24,473 nt of DNA from CAYJXJ01 sp964374095 (lineage in GTDB: Bacteria > Elusimicrobiota > Elusimicrobia > UBA1565 > UBA9628): the NCBI GenBank assembly GCA_964374095.1, contig CAYJXJ010000058.1:1-24473 (forward strand). Reading direction: 5' to 3'. A program made the translations under genes and the position numbers. This document shows, in pieces, positions 15,554 through 23,500 of the stretch (positions are counted from its first letter, which is position 1; every line of letters begins with the position of its first letter). Under the pieces are notes generated by a model. It was not told the DNA's origin and did not search any database. It saw only the letters and a list, made by a program, of their open reading frames with translations.

Positions 15554-18117
15554 GTGAAATCCTGCCCCGAGAGGGTCGCGCCCGCGGTCACGGTGACCCC
15601 GATGCGGGTGCGCCGGGGGTAGGTGACCGCCCCGGTGTCGGGGTTGACGCTCGGGTAGTAGGCGCTCATGTTGTAGGAGGTGGCGCGGACCTCGAGCGAG
15701 TAGGTCCCGTCCGGGGCGCTCGATGCCGCGTAGAAGGGGTTGGAGAGGGCCGGGGCGGAGGAACCGGCGATCAAGGCCGGGGGGTCGGCGATGGTGCCGC
15801 GCGAGGCGATGATGAGGACTCCGGTGGTGATGTCGCTGCCGCCTTCCGTTACCTTTCCGGTGATCGTGCCCAGCCCGCCGGTCACCGTGATCGTCCCGGC
15901 GAAGACCGTGGACCCCGGGACGGTGAGAGTCACGGTCAGGGGATCGGCGGGCAGGGTGGTGAAGGTCTGGGCGGGGTCCAAGACCGCGGTGATCGTGTAG
16001 GAGGTCGAGTCGGTCGAGGCCGTGATGTAGAAGTAGCCGGTGTTGTCGGAGGGGGACTCCTTGACGGTCGAGCCGGCCGTGGCGCGGACGATGATGTTGG
16101 GGAACGCTCCGGTGCCGCTGGTCACGTAGCCCTTGATCGTGCCCGATTGGGGCAAGTTGAAGTTGCCCAGGGTCACGATCTGGCCTTGGCTGGTCAGGGT
16201 CCCGTTCTTGCTGTCGGTGCCGTAGTTGCCGTTGTCGGTGTTGAAGTTGGCGCTGACCGTGAAGGAGCCGGTCGTGGTGTTGAGGAGGTAGTAGCCGTTG
16301 GAGCCGGAACGGGTGGTGGCGCCGTTGACCTCCATGAGGATGCTCGAGAGGGGGGTGCTGGCCGCGTCGCCGGCCCCGTAGACGTAGCCCTGGATGAAGC
16401 CCCCCGAGGCCGTCGAGGTCAGGATGGCTTCGTGGTAGTTCGTCCCCGGCCAGGTCGAGACCGTCGTCGCGTTGGGGATGTTGGTCCGGTTGTTCTGGGT
16501 GATGACCACCGTCGAGATATCCAGCTTGTAGGCCCCGGAGGTGACGGTGACGGTCCACGTGCCGGTCGCGATCCCGACCATGCTGAACCGGGCGACCTCG
16601 GCGTTCGTCCCGACGTTGGCGGCCACGGTCTGGGTCGCGACCGAGAGGCCGTCGGAGGCGGTGATCACCGCGCCGTGGGCGGGCGTCCCGACGACGGGCC
16701 GCGTGACGGCCGAATTGCTGTTGCGGGGGTAGCCGGCCGGGACCAGGACGGTCCATCCGAAGTTGACGTTATTTCTGTCCGTGTCGTAGGCGGGCCCCAG
16801 CGTGGTGCCGGCGAGGGCGGCCGTGCTCGTGTAGCGGTAGAAGGCCTCGCCGTCGTCGAGGCCGCCGTAGCCGGGGGCGGGTTCGTAGGCCGTGCCCTCG
16901 GTCAGCTGCGTGGGAGGGTCGTCCGAGGCGGTCCCGTCGCCCCAGCCCAGGCGGTCGTAGTAGCGGCCGCCGGGAAAGCGGATGCCGATGCCGCCTTCGT
17001 AGGGCCCGCCGATGAGGTCGCGGTCGTTGACGCCCGCCAGGTCGGGGTCGGCGGGGTCATAGACCGCGTCCGCGCCGATGGAGACCCCCCCGATCATGAT
17101 GGGGCTCGTGCTCGCGATCAGGTAGTAGCCCCAAGGGGCGATGCTCGAAGTCCTGATGATCAAGTCCATGGTCACGAAGGTCCCGGCGCCGGTCTGGTAT
17201 TTGTACTCCAGCACCGTGTTCGTGGAGGTAATGGACCAGGTGTAGGTGGTCGGGTTGAAGAGCTCGATGGCCTCCTGCTGGCACGCCGCGCCCGCTTCGC
17301 AGGTCCAGATCGTGCCGGAACTGGCGATGATCCCGGAGATCAAGATGTTGGAGGAGATCCAGACCTCGCCCGCGATGGTGCCGGAGGCGATCTTGAGCAA
17401 AGTGAAGTTGGCGGTGCCGCCGGTGGCCCGGTGGGCCACGATGCCGGTCTTGGTTTGGGAGTAGTAGCCGGCCGAGGAGGCGGTGACCGTGTAGGTGCCC
17501 TTGGACACCGAGAATGAATAGAATCCGGTCGCGTCGGTCGTGCCGTTCCAGTTGGCGTTTCCCACCACCGCCACCTTGACGCTGGCGAGGGCCGCGGCGG
17601 AGGTGGCGTCGGTGATCGTCCCCTGGATGAAGGAGTTCAGGGAGGCCGCCTGGGGGTTGGCCAATAGGTTTCGGATCTCGATCTTCTTTTTGACATCGTT
17701 CTCGGTCCAGAGCAGGTAGGTGACGATCTGCTTCAAGCCCGTGTCGTTGGAGGTGTAGGACACCGTGGAGATGGCGCCTCCGGAAAACTCCGCGTAGGCC
17801 ACGTGCACCCCGCGCGTGAAGGCCGGGTAGCCCCAGAGGTTGATGGCTTCGGCGGGGTAGGCGCCGGCGTCGTAGACCACGCCGTACTCGGTGTTGTTGG
17901 TCGTCACGCTCGTGACCAGAAGCTGGAAATAGGACTTGTTCTTCAAGACCTCCATCTTCTCGGCGACGATGTTGTTGGCGATGGTCCTGGTCCTCGACTG
18001 CCGGATGGCTACGGTGATGAAGCGGAAGCTCCCCACCGCGCCCAGCACCACGATGCTCAGGATGGCGCTGGCCACGACTACCTCGGCCAAGGTCATGCCG
18101 CGCCGGTTGCCCGCCAT
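15547..18117 (-). CDS. giant pseudopilin with carboxypeptidase-regulatory-like domains
   Basis: An 856-residue protein with a class III prepilin signal: MAGNRRG, cleavage after Gly7, then MTLAEVVVASAILSIVVLGAVG with Glu at +5. Ordinary pseudopilins are 150-250 residues. Residues 30-160 resemble a PilV-type core. Beyond it are several surface domains: a carboxypeptidase-regulatory-like unit (about 162-240, IQGTITDATSAAALASVKV), a segment that looks like a lamin-tail domain (about 280-415, IELFNPTTYTWSI ... WGYYLIAST ... DRLGWGDG), and three further regulatory-like units (about 572-655, 657-735, 748-856) starting with FIQGYVYG, TIKGYVTS and TITGKVTE. This fits a pilus-tip or surface adhesin. 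It is the first gene of a three-gene pilin operon with its own promoter. Thr, Ser and Gly are abundant, as in secreted proteins. Confidence 0.82.
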   Translation of the reverse strand: MAGNRRGMTLAEVVVASAILSIVVLGAVGSFRFITVAIRQSRTRTIANNIVAEKMEVLKNKSYFQLLVTSVTTNNTEYGVVYDAGAYPAEAINLWGYPAFTRGVHVAYAEFSGGAISTVSYTSNDTGLKQIVTYLLWTENDVKKKIEIRNLLANPQAASLNSFIQGTITDATSAAALASVKVAVVGNANWNGTTDATGFYSFSVSKGTYTVTASSAGYYSQTKTGIVAHRATGGTANFTLLKIASGTIAGEVWISSNILISGIIASSGTIWTCEAGAACQQEAIELFNPTTYTWSITSTNTVLEYKYQTGAGTFVTMDLIIRTSSIAPWGYYLIASTSPIMIGGVSIGADAVYDPADPDLAGVNDRDLIGGPYEGGIGIRFPGGRYYDRLGWGDGTASDDPPTQLTEGTAYEPAPGYGGLDDGEAFYRYTSTAALAGTTLGPAYDTDRNNVNFGWTVLVPAGYPRNSNSAVTRPVVGTPAHGAVITASDGLSVATQTVAANVGTNAEVARFSMVGIATGTWTVTVTSGAYKLDISTVVITQNNRTNIPNATTVSTWPGTNYHEAILTSTASGGFIQGYVYGAGDAASTPLSSILMEVNGATTRSGSNGYYLLNTTTGSFTVSANFNTDNGNYGTDSKNGTLTSQGQIVTLGNFNLPQSGTIKGYVTSGTGAFPNIIVRATAGSTVKESPSDNTGYFYITASTDSTSYTITAVLDPAQTFTTLPADPLTVTLTVPGSTVFAGTITVTGGLGTITGKVTEGGSDITTGVLIIASRGTIADPPALIAGSSAPALSNPFYAASSAPDGTYSLEVRATSYNMSAYYPSVNPDTGAVTYPRRTRIGVTVTAGATLSGQDFTW

Positions 18118-18123
18118 CGCCTA

Positions 18124-18153
18124 AGTATAGGCCGCGGGGGGGCGCGGGTTCAA
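18124..18153 (-). promoter_or_regulatory. sigma-70-type promoter of the pilin operon
   Basis: On the minus strand TTGAAC (18153-18148) and TATACT (18129-18124) are 18 bp apart. The ATG of the giant pseudopilin (18117-18115) follows only 6 nt after the -10 box, with no ribosome site between, so transcription should begin at about the A of the ATG. The same 18-bp spacer and short distance occur in front of the PqqD-like gene. Confidence 0.6.
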
Positions 18154-18181
18154 GCCCGAATTGTAAGCGGCCTGTAAGAAA

Positions 18182-18868
18182 TCACTTTCCGGTGAAGAGG
18201 TAGCCCGTCTTGGCCACGGTCTTGATCCGCGCGCCGCGTTTGCCCAGTTTGCGGCGCAGTCGGCTGACGTGGAAGTCGATGGTCCGCGTGTTGCCGAAGT
18301 ATCCCCGCCCCCAGGCCCCTTCCATCAGATGCTCCCGGGTGAGGACCTTCCCGCGCTGCTTGAGAAGGAGATAGAGGAGGTCGAATTCCTTGGCCCGCAT
18401 GTCGAGAGGTTTGCCCCGGACTCGGACCAGGCGGCGGACCGGGTCGATGCTGAGGTCGCCGTCCTTGAGGGTTTCCGCGGCGGTCCCCAGGGGGCTGACC
18501 CGGCGCAGGATGGCGCCCAGGTAGGCCAGGCACACCGGTTCGTTGAGCGGGTAGGGCCAAAAGTCGTCGGCGCCCGCGTCCAGCCCCTCCACGACTTTGG
18601 CCGAGCCCCGGGGGCTGCCGAAAAGGATGAGGGCGCAGGTGTTGGGGGGCAGGAGGGCGCGCAGGCGCCGGCACAGGGGGAGCGCCGGAGCCTCCAGGCT
18701 GTCGGCGTCGATCAAGACCGCGGCGTGGGCGCGCCGGCCGAGCTCGGCAAGGACCTCGCTCTCGAGCGCGCGGCGCTCCGCGTCGGCCTCCGCCCGCGCC
18801 GCCACCGCCGCCACCGCGGCCGCGCGCTCGGGGCTGGCGGTGACGATGAGAAATCTCTTCCGGGCCAT
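18182..18868 (-). CDS. OmpR-like response regulator with degenerate receiver
   Basis: A 228-residue protein: a receiver-like domain (1-124) and a winged-helix DNA-binding domain (about 135-228: SIDPVRRLVRVRGKPLDMRAKEFDLLYLL, VLTREHLMEGAWG, RTIDFHVSRLRRKLG, IKTVAKTGYLF), which is intact. The receiver is degenerate: the acidic pair after the first strand is replaced (LIVTASPERA), the Thr/Ser of strand 4 is Phe83-Gly84 (ILFGSP), and the conserved Lys of strand 5 is Tyr106 (PYPLNE). Asp54 (VLIDADS) remains. Phosphorylation by the usual mechanism is therefore doubtful; it may respond to other signals or dimerise constitutively. Start taken as ATG 18868, 4 nt after the CheY-like gene; the frame extends upstream, but only into that gene. 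Confidence 0.88.
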   Translation of the reverse strand: MARKRFLIVTASPERAAAVAAVAARAEADAERRALESEVLAELGRRAHAAVLIDADSLEAPALPLCRRLRALLPPNTCALILFGSPRGSAKVVEGLDAGADDFWPYPLNEPVCLAYLGAILRRVSPLGTAAETLKDGDLSIDPVRRLVRVRGKPLDMRAKEFDLLYLLLKQRGKVLTREHLMEGAWGRGYFGNTRTIDFHVSRLRRKLGKRGARIKTVAKTGYLFTGK

Positions 18869-18872
18869 GGCG

Positions 18873-19247
18873 CTAGGAGCGGCGCAGGAGGTTGCGCACC
18901 CGGCTCTGGAGCTCGCGGGGCTTGAAGGGCTTGACCAAGTAGTCGTCGGCCCCGGATTCAAGCCCCGTGACGATCTCGGCGTCCAGGCGGCGTATGGTCA
19001 GCATCAGGATGGGAAGGTCGGCGAATTGGGGGTCGGCGCGCACCTCCCGGCATACGGCGTTGCCGTCCTTCAAGGGCATGTTGACGTCGAGGATCAGGAG
19101 GTCCGGGCGGCGGCGGCGCATGAGCCGGATGCCGGAGTCCCCGTCGGTCGCGCCGGTCAGCTCGTAGCCGGCGGGCTCGAGTATTTGGCGGAGTATGTCG
19201 TGGAAATCTTCCTCGTCGTCTATCAGCAGTATCCGTTGCCGTTTCAT
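18873..19247 (-). CDS. CheY-like single-domain response regulator
   Basis: A 124-residue stand-alone receiver with every conserved residue: the acidic pocket LLIDDEEDF (Asp10, Asp11), phosphoacceptor Asp54 in LLILDVNMPLKDG, Thr84 (ILMLT) and Lys106 (YLVKPF). It has no output domain. The ribosome site AAGGAG lies 4 nt before the ATG and is part of the 47-bp repeat. It sits between the histidine kinase and the degenerate OmpR-like regulator; a simple reading is that the kinase phosphorylates this receiver, while the second regulator acts at the DNA. Confidence 0.93.
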   Translation of the reverse strand: MKRQRILLIDDEEDFHDILRQILEPAGYELTGATDGDSGIRLMRRRRPDLLILDVNMPLKDGNAVCREVRADPQFADLPILMLTIRRLDAEIVTGLESGADDYLVKPFKPRELQSRVRNLLRRS

Positions 19248-19337
19248 GGTTCTCCTTCCGTATCCTTAGGAATCGAACCATTTCCGTTGGTCATGGTTCT
19301 CTTCCCATATCCTTAGGAATCGAACCATTTCCGTTGG
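19244..19337. repeat. 47-bp tandem duplication with coupled start/stop codons
   Basis: Two adjacent 47-bp units, 19244-19290 and 19291-19337, differ at three positions. On the minus strand each unit ends in ATGA, so the kinase stop, an internal start/stop and the CheY-like start repeat every 47 bp (ATG at 19341, 19294 and 19247). The duplication creates two 16-codon frames, MTNGNGSIPKDMGREP and MTNGNGSIPKDTEGEP, each ending at the TGA that overlaps the next ATG. The unit next to the regulator has AAGGAG before its ATG; in the other unit this is changed to GGAAGAG. It is probably a duplicated intergenic linker; translation of the small frames is possible but unproven. Confidence 0.9.
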
Positions 19338-20378
19338 TCATGAGTCGTTTCTCGTTAGAGGCAGGCTCAATGTGAAGGCGCTGCCGCGGCCGACCTTGCT
19401 TTCGGCCGTGATGTCTCCCCCCATGGCCCGGGCCAGGCCGCGGCTGATGGCCAGTCCCAGGCCCACCCCGCCCGCTTTGGCGGTTTCGGGGGATGCGGGA
19501 GGAAGGCGGCGGAACCGCTCGAATAGCCCCGACATATGCTCCGGACGTATTCCGGGCCCGGTGTCCTCCACGGTGACGCGCAGGGCGCCGTTCCGGGCGG
19601 CCGCGCGGACGGTCACCGAGCCGCCCTTCCGGTTGTACTTGACCGCGTTGTCGACCAGGTTGATCAGGATCTGCTTGACCTTGCCGCGGTCGGCGTGGAC
19701 CTTGCCGGCGGAGGGCGAGAGGTCGGTCTCCAGGGCGAGTCCCCGGGATTCCAGGCGGGGGGCCAGCAGGGCGCAGATGTCCTGGATTTCCGCCCCGAGG
19801 TCGAAGCCCTCGGGGCTGAGGGGAAGCTTGCCGGCCTCGATGCGCGACATTTCCAGTAGGTTTTCGACGAGGGCGCGCAGGCGGGCGAGGTTGTCCTGGA
19901 TGCGCAGCAGGTTGTCGCGGTTGCGGCCCGCCCGCCGCGACCCTTCCAGAAGTATTTCGATGTACTCTTCCATGGCGGCCATGGGCGAGCGGAGTTCGTG
20001 GCTTACGTTGGCCACGAATTCGGTCTTCATGGTGTCGAGTTCCTGGAGCTTGCCCGCCATGCGGTTGAGCTGCTCGACCACCATGTCGAGCTCATGGATC
20101 TTCGACTTCTGGATCCGGTGGTCGAAGCGGCCCCGCGCGAAGTTCGCGATGCCGTCGAGTATGCTCTCCATCGGACGCAGCAGGAGGCGCGATGAGTAAT
20201 AGGCCAGGGCGCACGCCGCCAGCACGAACGCTTGTCCCTGGAGGAGGAACTGGAGCGTGTCGGAGGCCGGGGCGAGATCGGATTCGCGGACGGTCCAGAA
20301 TATCGTGAGGAGCCCGGTCTCGAGGCTCAGCCCCAGGACCGCGACCATGACGAGGGTGAGGTTGTCTCTGAGCTTCAA
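19338..20378 (-). CDS. membrane sensor histidine kinase
   Basis: A 346-residue kinase: first membrane segment (about 8-29, LTLVMVAVLGLSLETGLLTIFW), a short outside loop of about 15 residues, a second segment (about 43-65), a HAMP-like linker (RPMESILDGIANFARGRFDHRI), the HisKA motif FVANVSHELRSPMAAMEEYIEIL with phosphoacceptor His127, and an ATPase domain with N box NLVDNAVKYN, G1 VEDTGPGI, F box LFERF and G2 GVGLGLAISRG. The tiny outside loop suggests it senses the membrane or an internal signal. I use the TTG at 20378, with GGAGG 9 nt upstream; the TTG at 20435 would coincide with the -35 box of a good promoter and has no ribosome site. The stop TGA overlaps an ATG of the tandem repeat. Confidence 0.92.
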   Translation of the reverse strand: MKLRDNLTLVMVAVLGLSLETGLLTIFWTVRESDLAPASDTLQFLLQGQAFVLAACALAYYSSRLLLRPMESILDGIANFARGRFDHRIQKSKIHELDMVVEQLNRMAGKLQELDTMKTEFVANVSHELRSPMAAMEEYIEILLEGSRRAGRNRDNLLRIQDNLARLRALVENLLEMSRIEAGKLPLSPEGFDLGAEIQDICALLAPRLESRGLALETDLSPSAGKVHADRGKVKQILINLVDNAVKYNRKGGSVTVRAAARNGALRVTVEDTGPGIRPEHMSGLFERFRRLPPASPETAKAGGVGLGLAISRGLARAMGGDITAESKVGRGSAFTLSLPLTRNDS

Positions 20379-20406
20379 GGGTTCGGGCCTCCAGGCGCCC
20401 GCTTGA

Positions 20407-20435
20407 ATGATAGCCCGCGAATCCGGGGGCGTCAA
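20407..20435 (-). promoter_or_regulatory. sigma-70-type promoter of the two-component operon
   Basis: On the minus strand TTGACG (20435-20430), a 17-bp spacer and TATCAT (20412-20407). Transcription should start near 20400, giving a leader of about 20 nt that contains the GGAGG (20392-20388) for the TTG at 20378. It decides the kinase start. Confidence 0.6.
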
Positions 20436-20463
20436 GTGTCAAGCGCAATCTGAATCGTCCGGC

Positions 20464-20504
20464 CGGAAAGAAAACACCCCCCGGACGCGCGTCCGGGGGG
20501 TGTT
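20464..20504 (-). terminator. Rho-independent terminator of nrdJ
   Basis: A perfect 16-bp inverted repeat (20473-20488 with 20489-20504; arm AACACCCCCCGGACGC) lies 19 bp after the nrdJ stop. On the minus strand it is followed by TTTTCTTTC, a T-rich tail. It separates nrdJ from the promoter of the two-component operon. Confidence 0.9.
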
Positions 20505-20523
20505 CTTGCTCCGCGTGTCTAGC

Positions 20524-23500
20524 CTAGGAGCACTCCGAGAACCCGCAGTCGTGGCAAGTCGGGCCCGAGCAGCCCGATTCGTAGGCCACGTTGGAGGAGT
20601 AGCACTTGGGGCAGTACTCCGCCTTGGGCAGGGCCACGATCTCGAGCTTGGCCTTGTCCGGGTCGGTCTCCGAGTCGGTGATCCAGCCGGTTTTCTTGAG
20701 GTGCTGGCGCAGGGCGATCGCGATCGCATGGGCGATGGAGTTGACCTTGGCGTCGCCTAGGCCGACGGGCCGGTCGCCCTTGACGGAGTTCAAGTGCTTG
20801 AGGATCTTGATGGGGTCTCCGCCTTCGGCGAGGTACTTGGACAGCATGATTCCCACCAATGACGTCAGGCCTGAGATCTCGGTGCCCAAGGGCGGAATGT
20901 TGGTGAAGACTTGGAACGGCCCTCTCTCATCGTAATTGATGTGGATGTGGAGCGGGCCGTAGCCGGTTTTAACCTGATAGTATTCTGAGGAGACGCCGAA
21001 CGCGGCGCTCGGATCCCGGCGCTTGGACTTGGTCGGCGTCGGCGCGAGGTTCAAGACCTGCTGGGCCTTGGAGCCGTCGCGGTAGATCGTGATCCCCTTG
21101 CAGCCCAGCTCGTAGGCCAGGGTGTAGGCCCGACGGACGTCCTCGATGGTCGCGGTGTTGGGCAGGTTGATGGTCTTGGAGACCCCGTTGTCGGTGTGGC
21201 GCTGGAACGCGGCCTGGATCTGGACGTGATGATCCACGGCCACGTCATGAGAGGTGACGAAGAGCCTCTGGATCGACTCCGGGATTTCGCTGATGCCATG
21301 GACCGACTTGTGGTTGTCGTTGATGCGGCTCCACAAGGAGGCCTCGGAGAGGCCGAAGAAGCCGTTCTTCTGGGCGAGCTCCCGGAACAGGGGGTTGACC
21401 TCGAAGAAGACGTCCTGGGCCTTGGGGGCCTCGCCTTTCTTGACCGCGTCGAGGGCCTTGGCGTTGTAGCGCGTGTAGGCGACGGCGAAGAAAGGCTCGA
21501 TGCCGCTGCCTTGGAGCCCCGCGGCGATGGCGATGGTGCCGGTCGGGGCGATGGTCGTGCGCGCGCAGTGGCGGGGGGTGCGGGTCTCGCCCCGGTAGTA
21601 GACTCCCGCCGGGTCGTAGACCGAGTTCTTCCAATTCGGGAAGACACCGCGCTCCTTGCCCAGGGACTCGGAGGCCGCCAGGGCCGCGTCGTTGATGAAG
21701 CGCATGAGCTTTCCCGCGAGCTCGAGTGAGCTCGGGGTATCATAAGGAATGCCCAGCTTGACCAGGGCCTCCCCGAAGCCCATGACCCCCAAGCCGATGC
21801 GGCGGTTGCCCTTGGCCAGCTTCTCGATCTCGGGCAAGGGGTAGTTGTTGATGTCGATGACGTCGTCGAGGAAGCGGACCGTGAGGTGCACGGTCTTCTC
21901 CAGGCGCTTGAAGTTGAAGGTCCCCTGGGTCAGCTCCCCCTCGACGTAGTTGGCGAGGTTGATCGAGCCCAGGTTGCAGGGTTCCCACGGCAACAATGGC
22001 TGTTCACCGCACTGAGCGGTCACGAATCCATTGGCGACGACGGAGTGCGTTTCCGCCTCCGTCGTGCAGTACACGTCCGCCCTCCCCGCCGGCGTGATGC
22101 GGCATACTCGGTCCGTGAAGCTGTCCTGGTTCGACTTGCGCTGCTTGACGCTCAGCCACGCGAGAGCTTTCCGCTGCTTGGACGGCGTTAGGAACGCAAC
22201 GACTTCCAGGAAGCGGTCGCGGCTGCCGCCATCGAGGACCAACTCGTATTGGGCCGCGCACTGGTAGAGCCGGGGCTGCCGTTTGGAATCCGGCATCAGC
22301 TTCGACTGGGCCTCGCGCCGCAGGTAGAGCTTTGCGACGATTCCCTCGTTAAGAAGCAGCATCTGGACCTGGGCCAGGAGCCGCTTGGAACTGCCCGCCA
22401 GCCGGATGGAGCAAGAGGCTTTGTGCGCGGAGACGTTCACCGTCCCATCGGCCGTGAACAGGCCCGACAAGAACCCCAAAACCGCCTCCCGCGGCGCTCC
22501 CCACAGGGCCCGCGGGACCTCCTTGTCGAGGCCGTTCTTCTCGTGGAGGCCCAGGGAATTCAAAAAGTAATAGAGGGCGGACTTGTAGTATTGCGTCAGT
22601 GTGCCGTTCCTTTCTATCTCGCTTCCATCGAGTCCGGTCCACTCTTTGATCAAGGACGCGAACTTCGGAGCCAGCAGCCTCTTTTCCTCGTCGCCATACA
22701 TGAGGCCGACCGTGTAGTTCGGCACGTTGCGTCTCGCCGGCTTCTCGTCGCTGACCCACCCGTCGCCCACGGCCCAGCCCAGCAGCTCGCCCAGCTCGCG
22801 CGACCATGTCCTGGGCAGTTTCGCCTCGCCGCGCCCGACCCGGGCCGAGAGCTTGTTTTCCGGCGCGAAGGGAGGCAGGGCATGGTCCTGACTCCAGACT
22901 CCCGCCCCGGACTGGATGAGGATCTCGTCTCCGGGCCGGAGGTCTTTGAGCTCCCGGACTCCCTCGGGAGTGAAGAACTTGTGCTCCGGCGTGGCCGTCA
23001 CCTCGTAGCCGTGCGCGGTCTCCAGGCGAAGGACCGGCCAGTTCTTGCGGGTCTTGAACACCGGGACCGCGCGGCGCAGGGTGACTCCCGCGGCCGCGGC
23101 CACGGCGACCGCCGTCCCGCCGCCTTCGCCGGCCCTCAGGGCCGGAACCCGGTTGTCCGTGGCGACCGAGATGGGGGTCTGGTCCAGGCAGAGCTCTTCG
23201 AACGTCAAGAGCCCGCGGTCCGTGGCGAGCCGCACATGGCCCGCGAAGCAGGGGTTCGTGCTTTCGATGGGGCCCAGGGCCGGGGTGGGGTTGGAGCCCG
23301 AGGCGTTGATGCGGTCGATGACCACGTAGCCGGGGTCGCCGGATTTCCAGGCGTACTCGACCATGAGATCGAAGACTTCCTTGGCGCGGACCTTGCCCGT
23401 CACTTCCTTGGTGCGAGGGTTGATCAGCTCGTACTCGGAGTCCGTGGAGACCGCCTTCATGAACTTCTCATCGATGGCGACCGAGACGTTGAAGTTCTCC

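Noticed and set aside
15554..16756. Upstream extension of the small pseudopilin frame
   Set aside because: The extension is an out-of-frame His/Arg/Pro-rich reading of the large pseudopilin; the prepilin signal right after ATG 15553 fixes the start.
16147..17517. Long plus-strand open frame opposite the giant pseudopilin
   Set aside because: Gly/Val/Arg/Asp-biased translation caused by third-position GC of the real minus-strand gene.
19244..19337. GGTTCGATTCC in each 47-bp unit (minus strand), resembling the tRNA T-loop / box B
   Set aside because: The flanking bases cannot form the 5-bp T stem (only the two G-C pairs match), no anticodon or acceptor stem is present, and the sequence is part of a coding linker.
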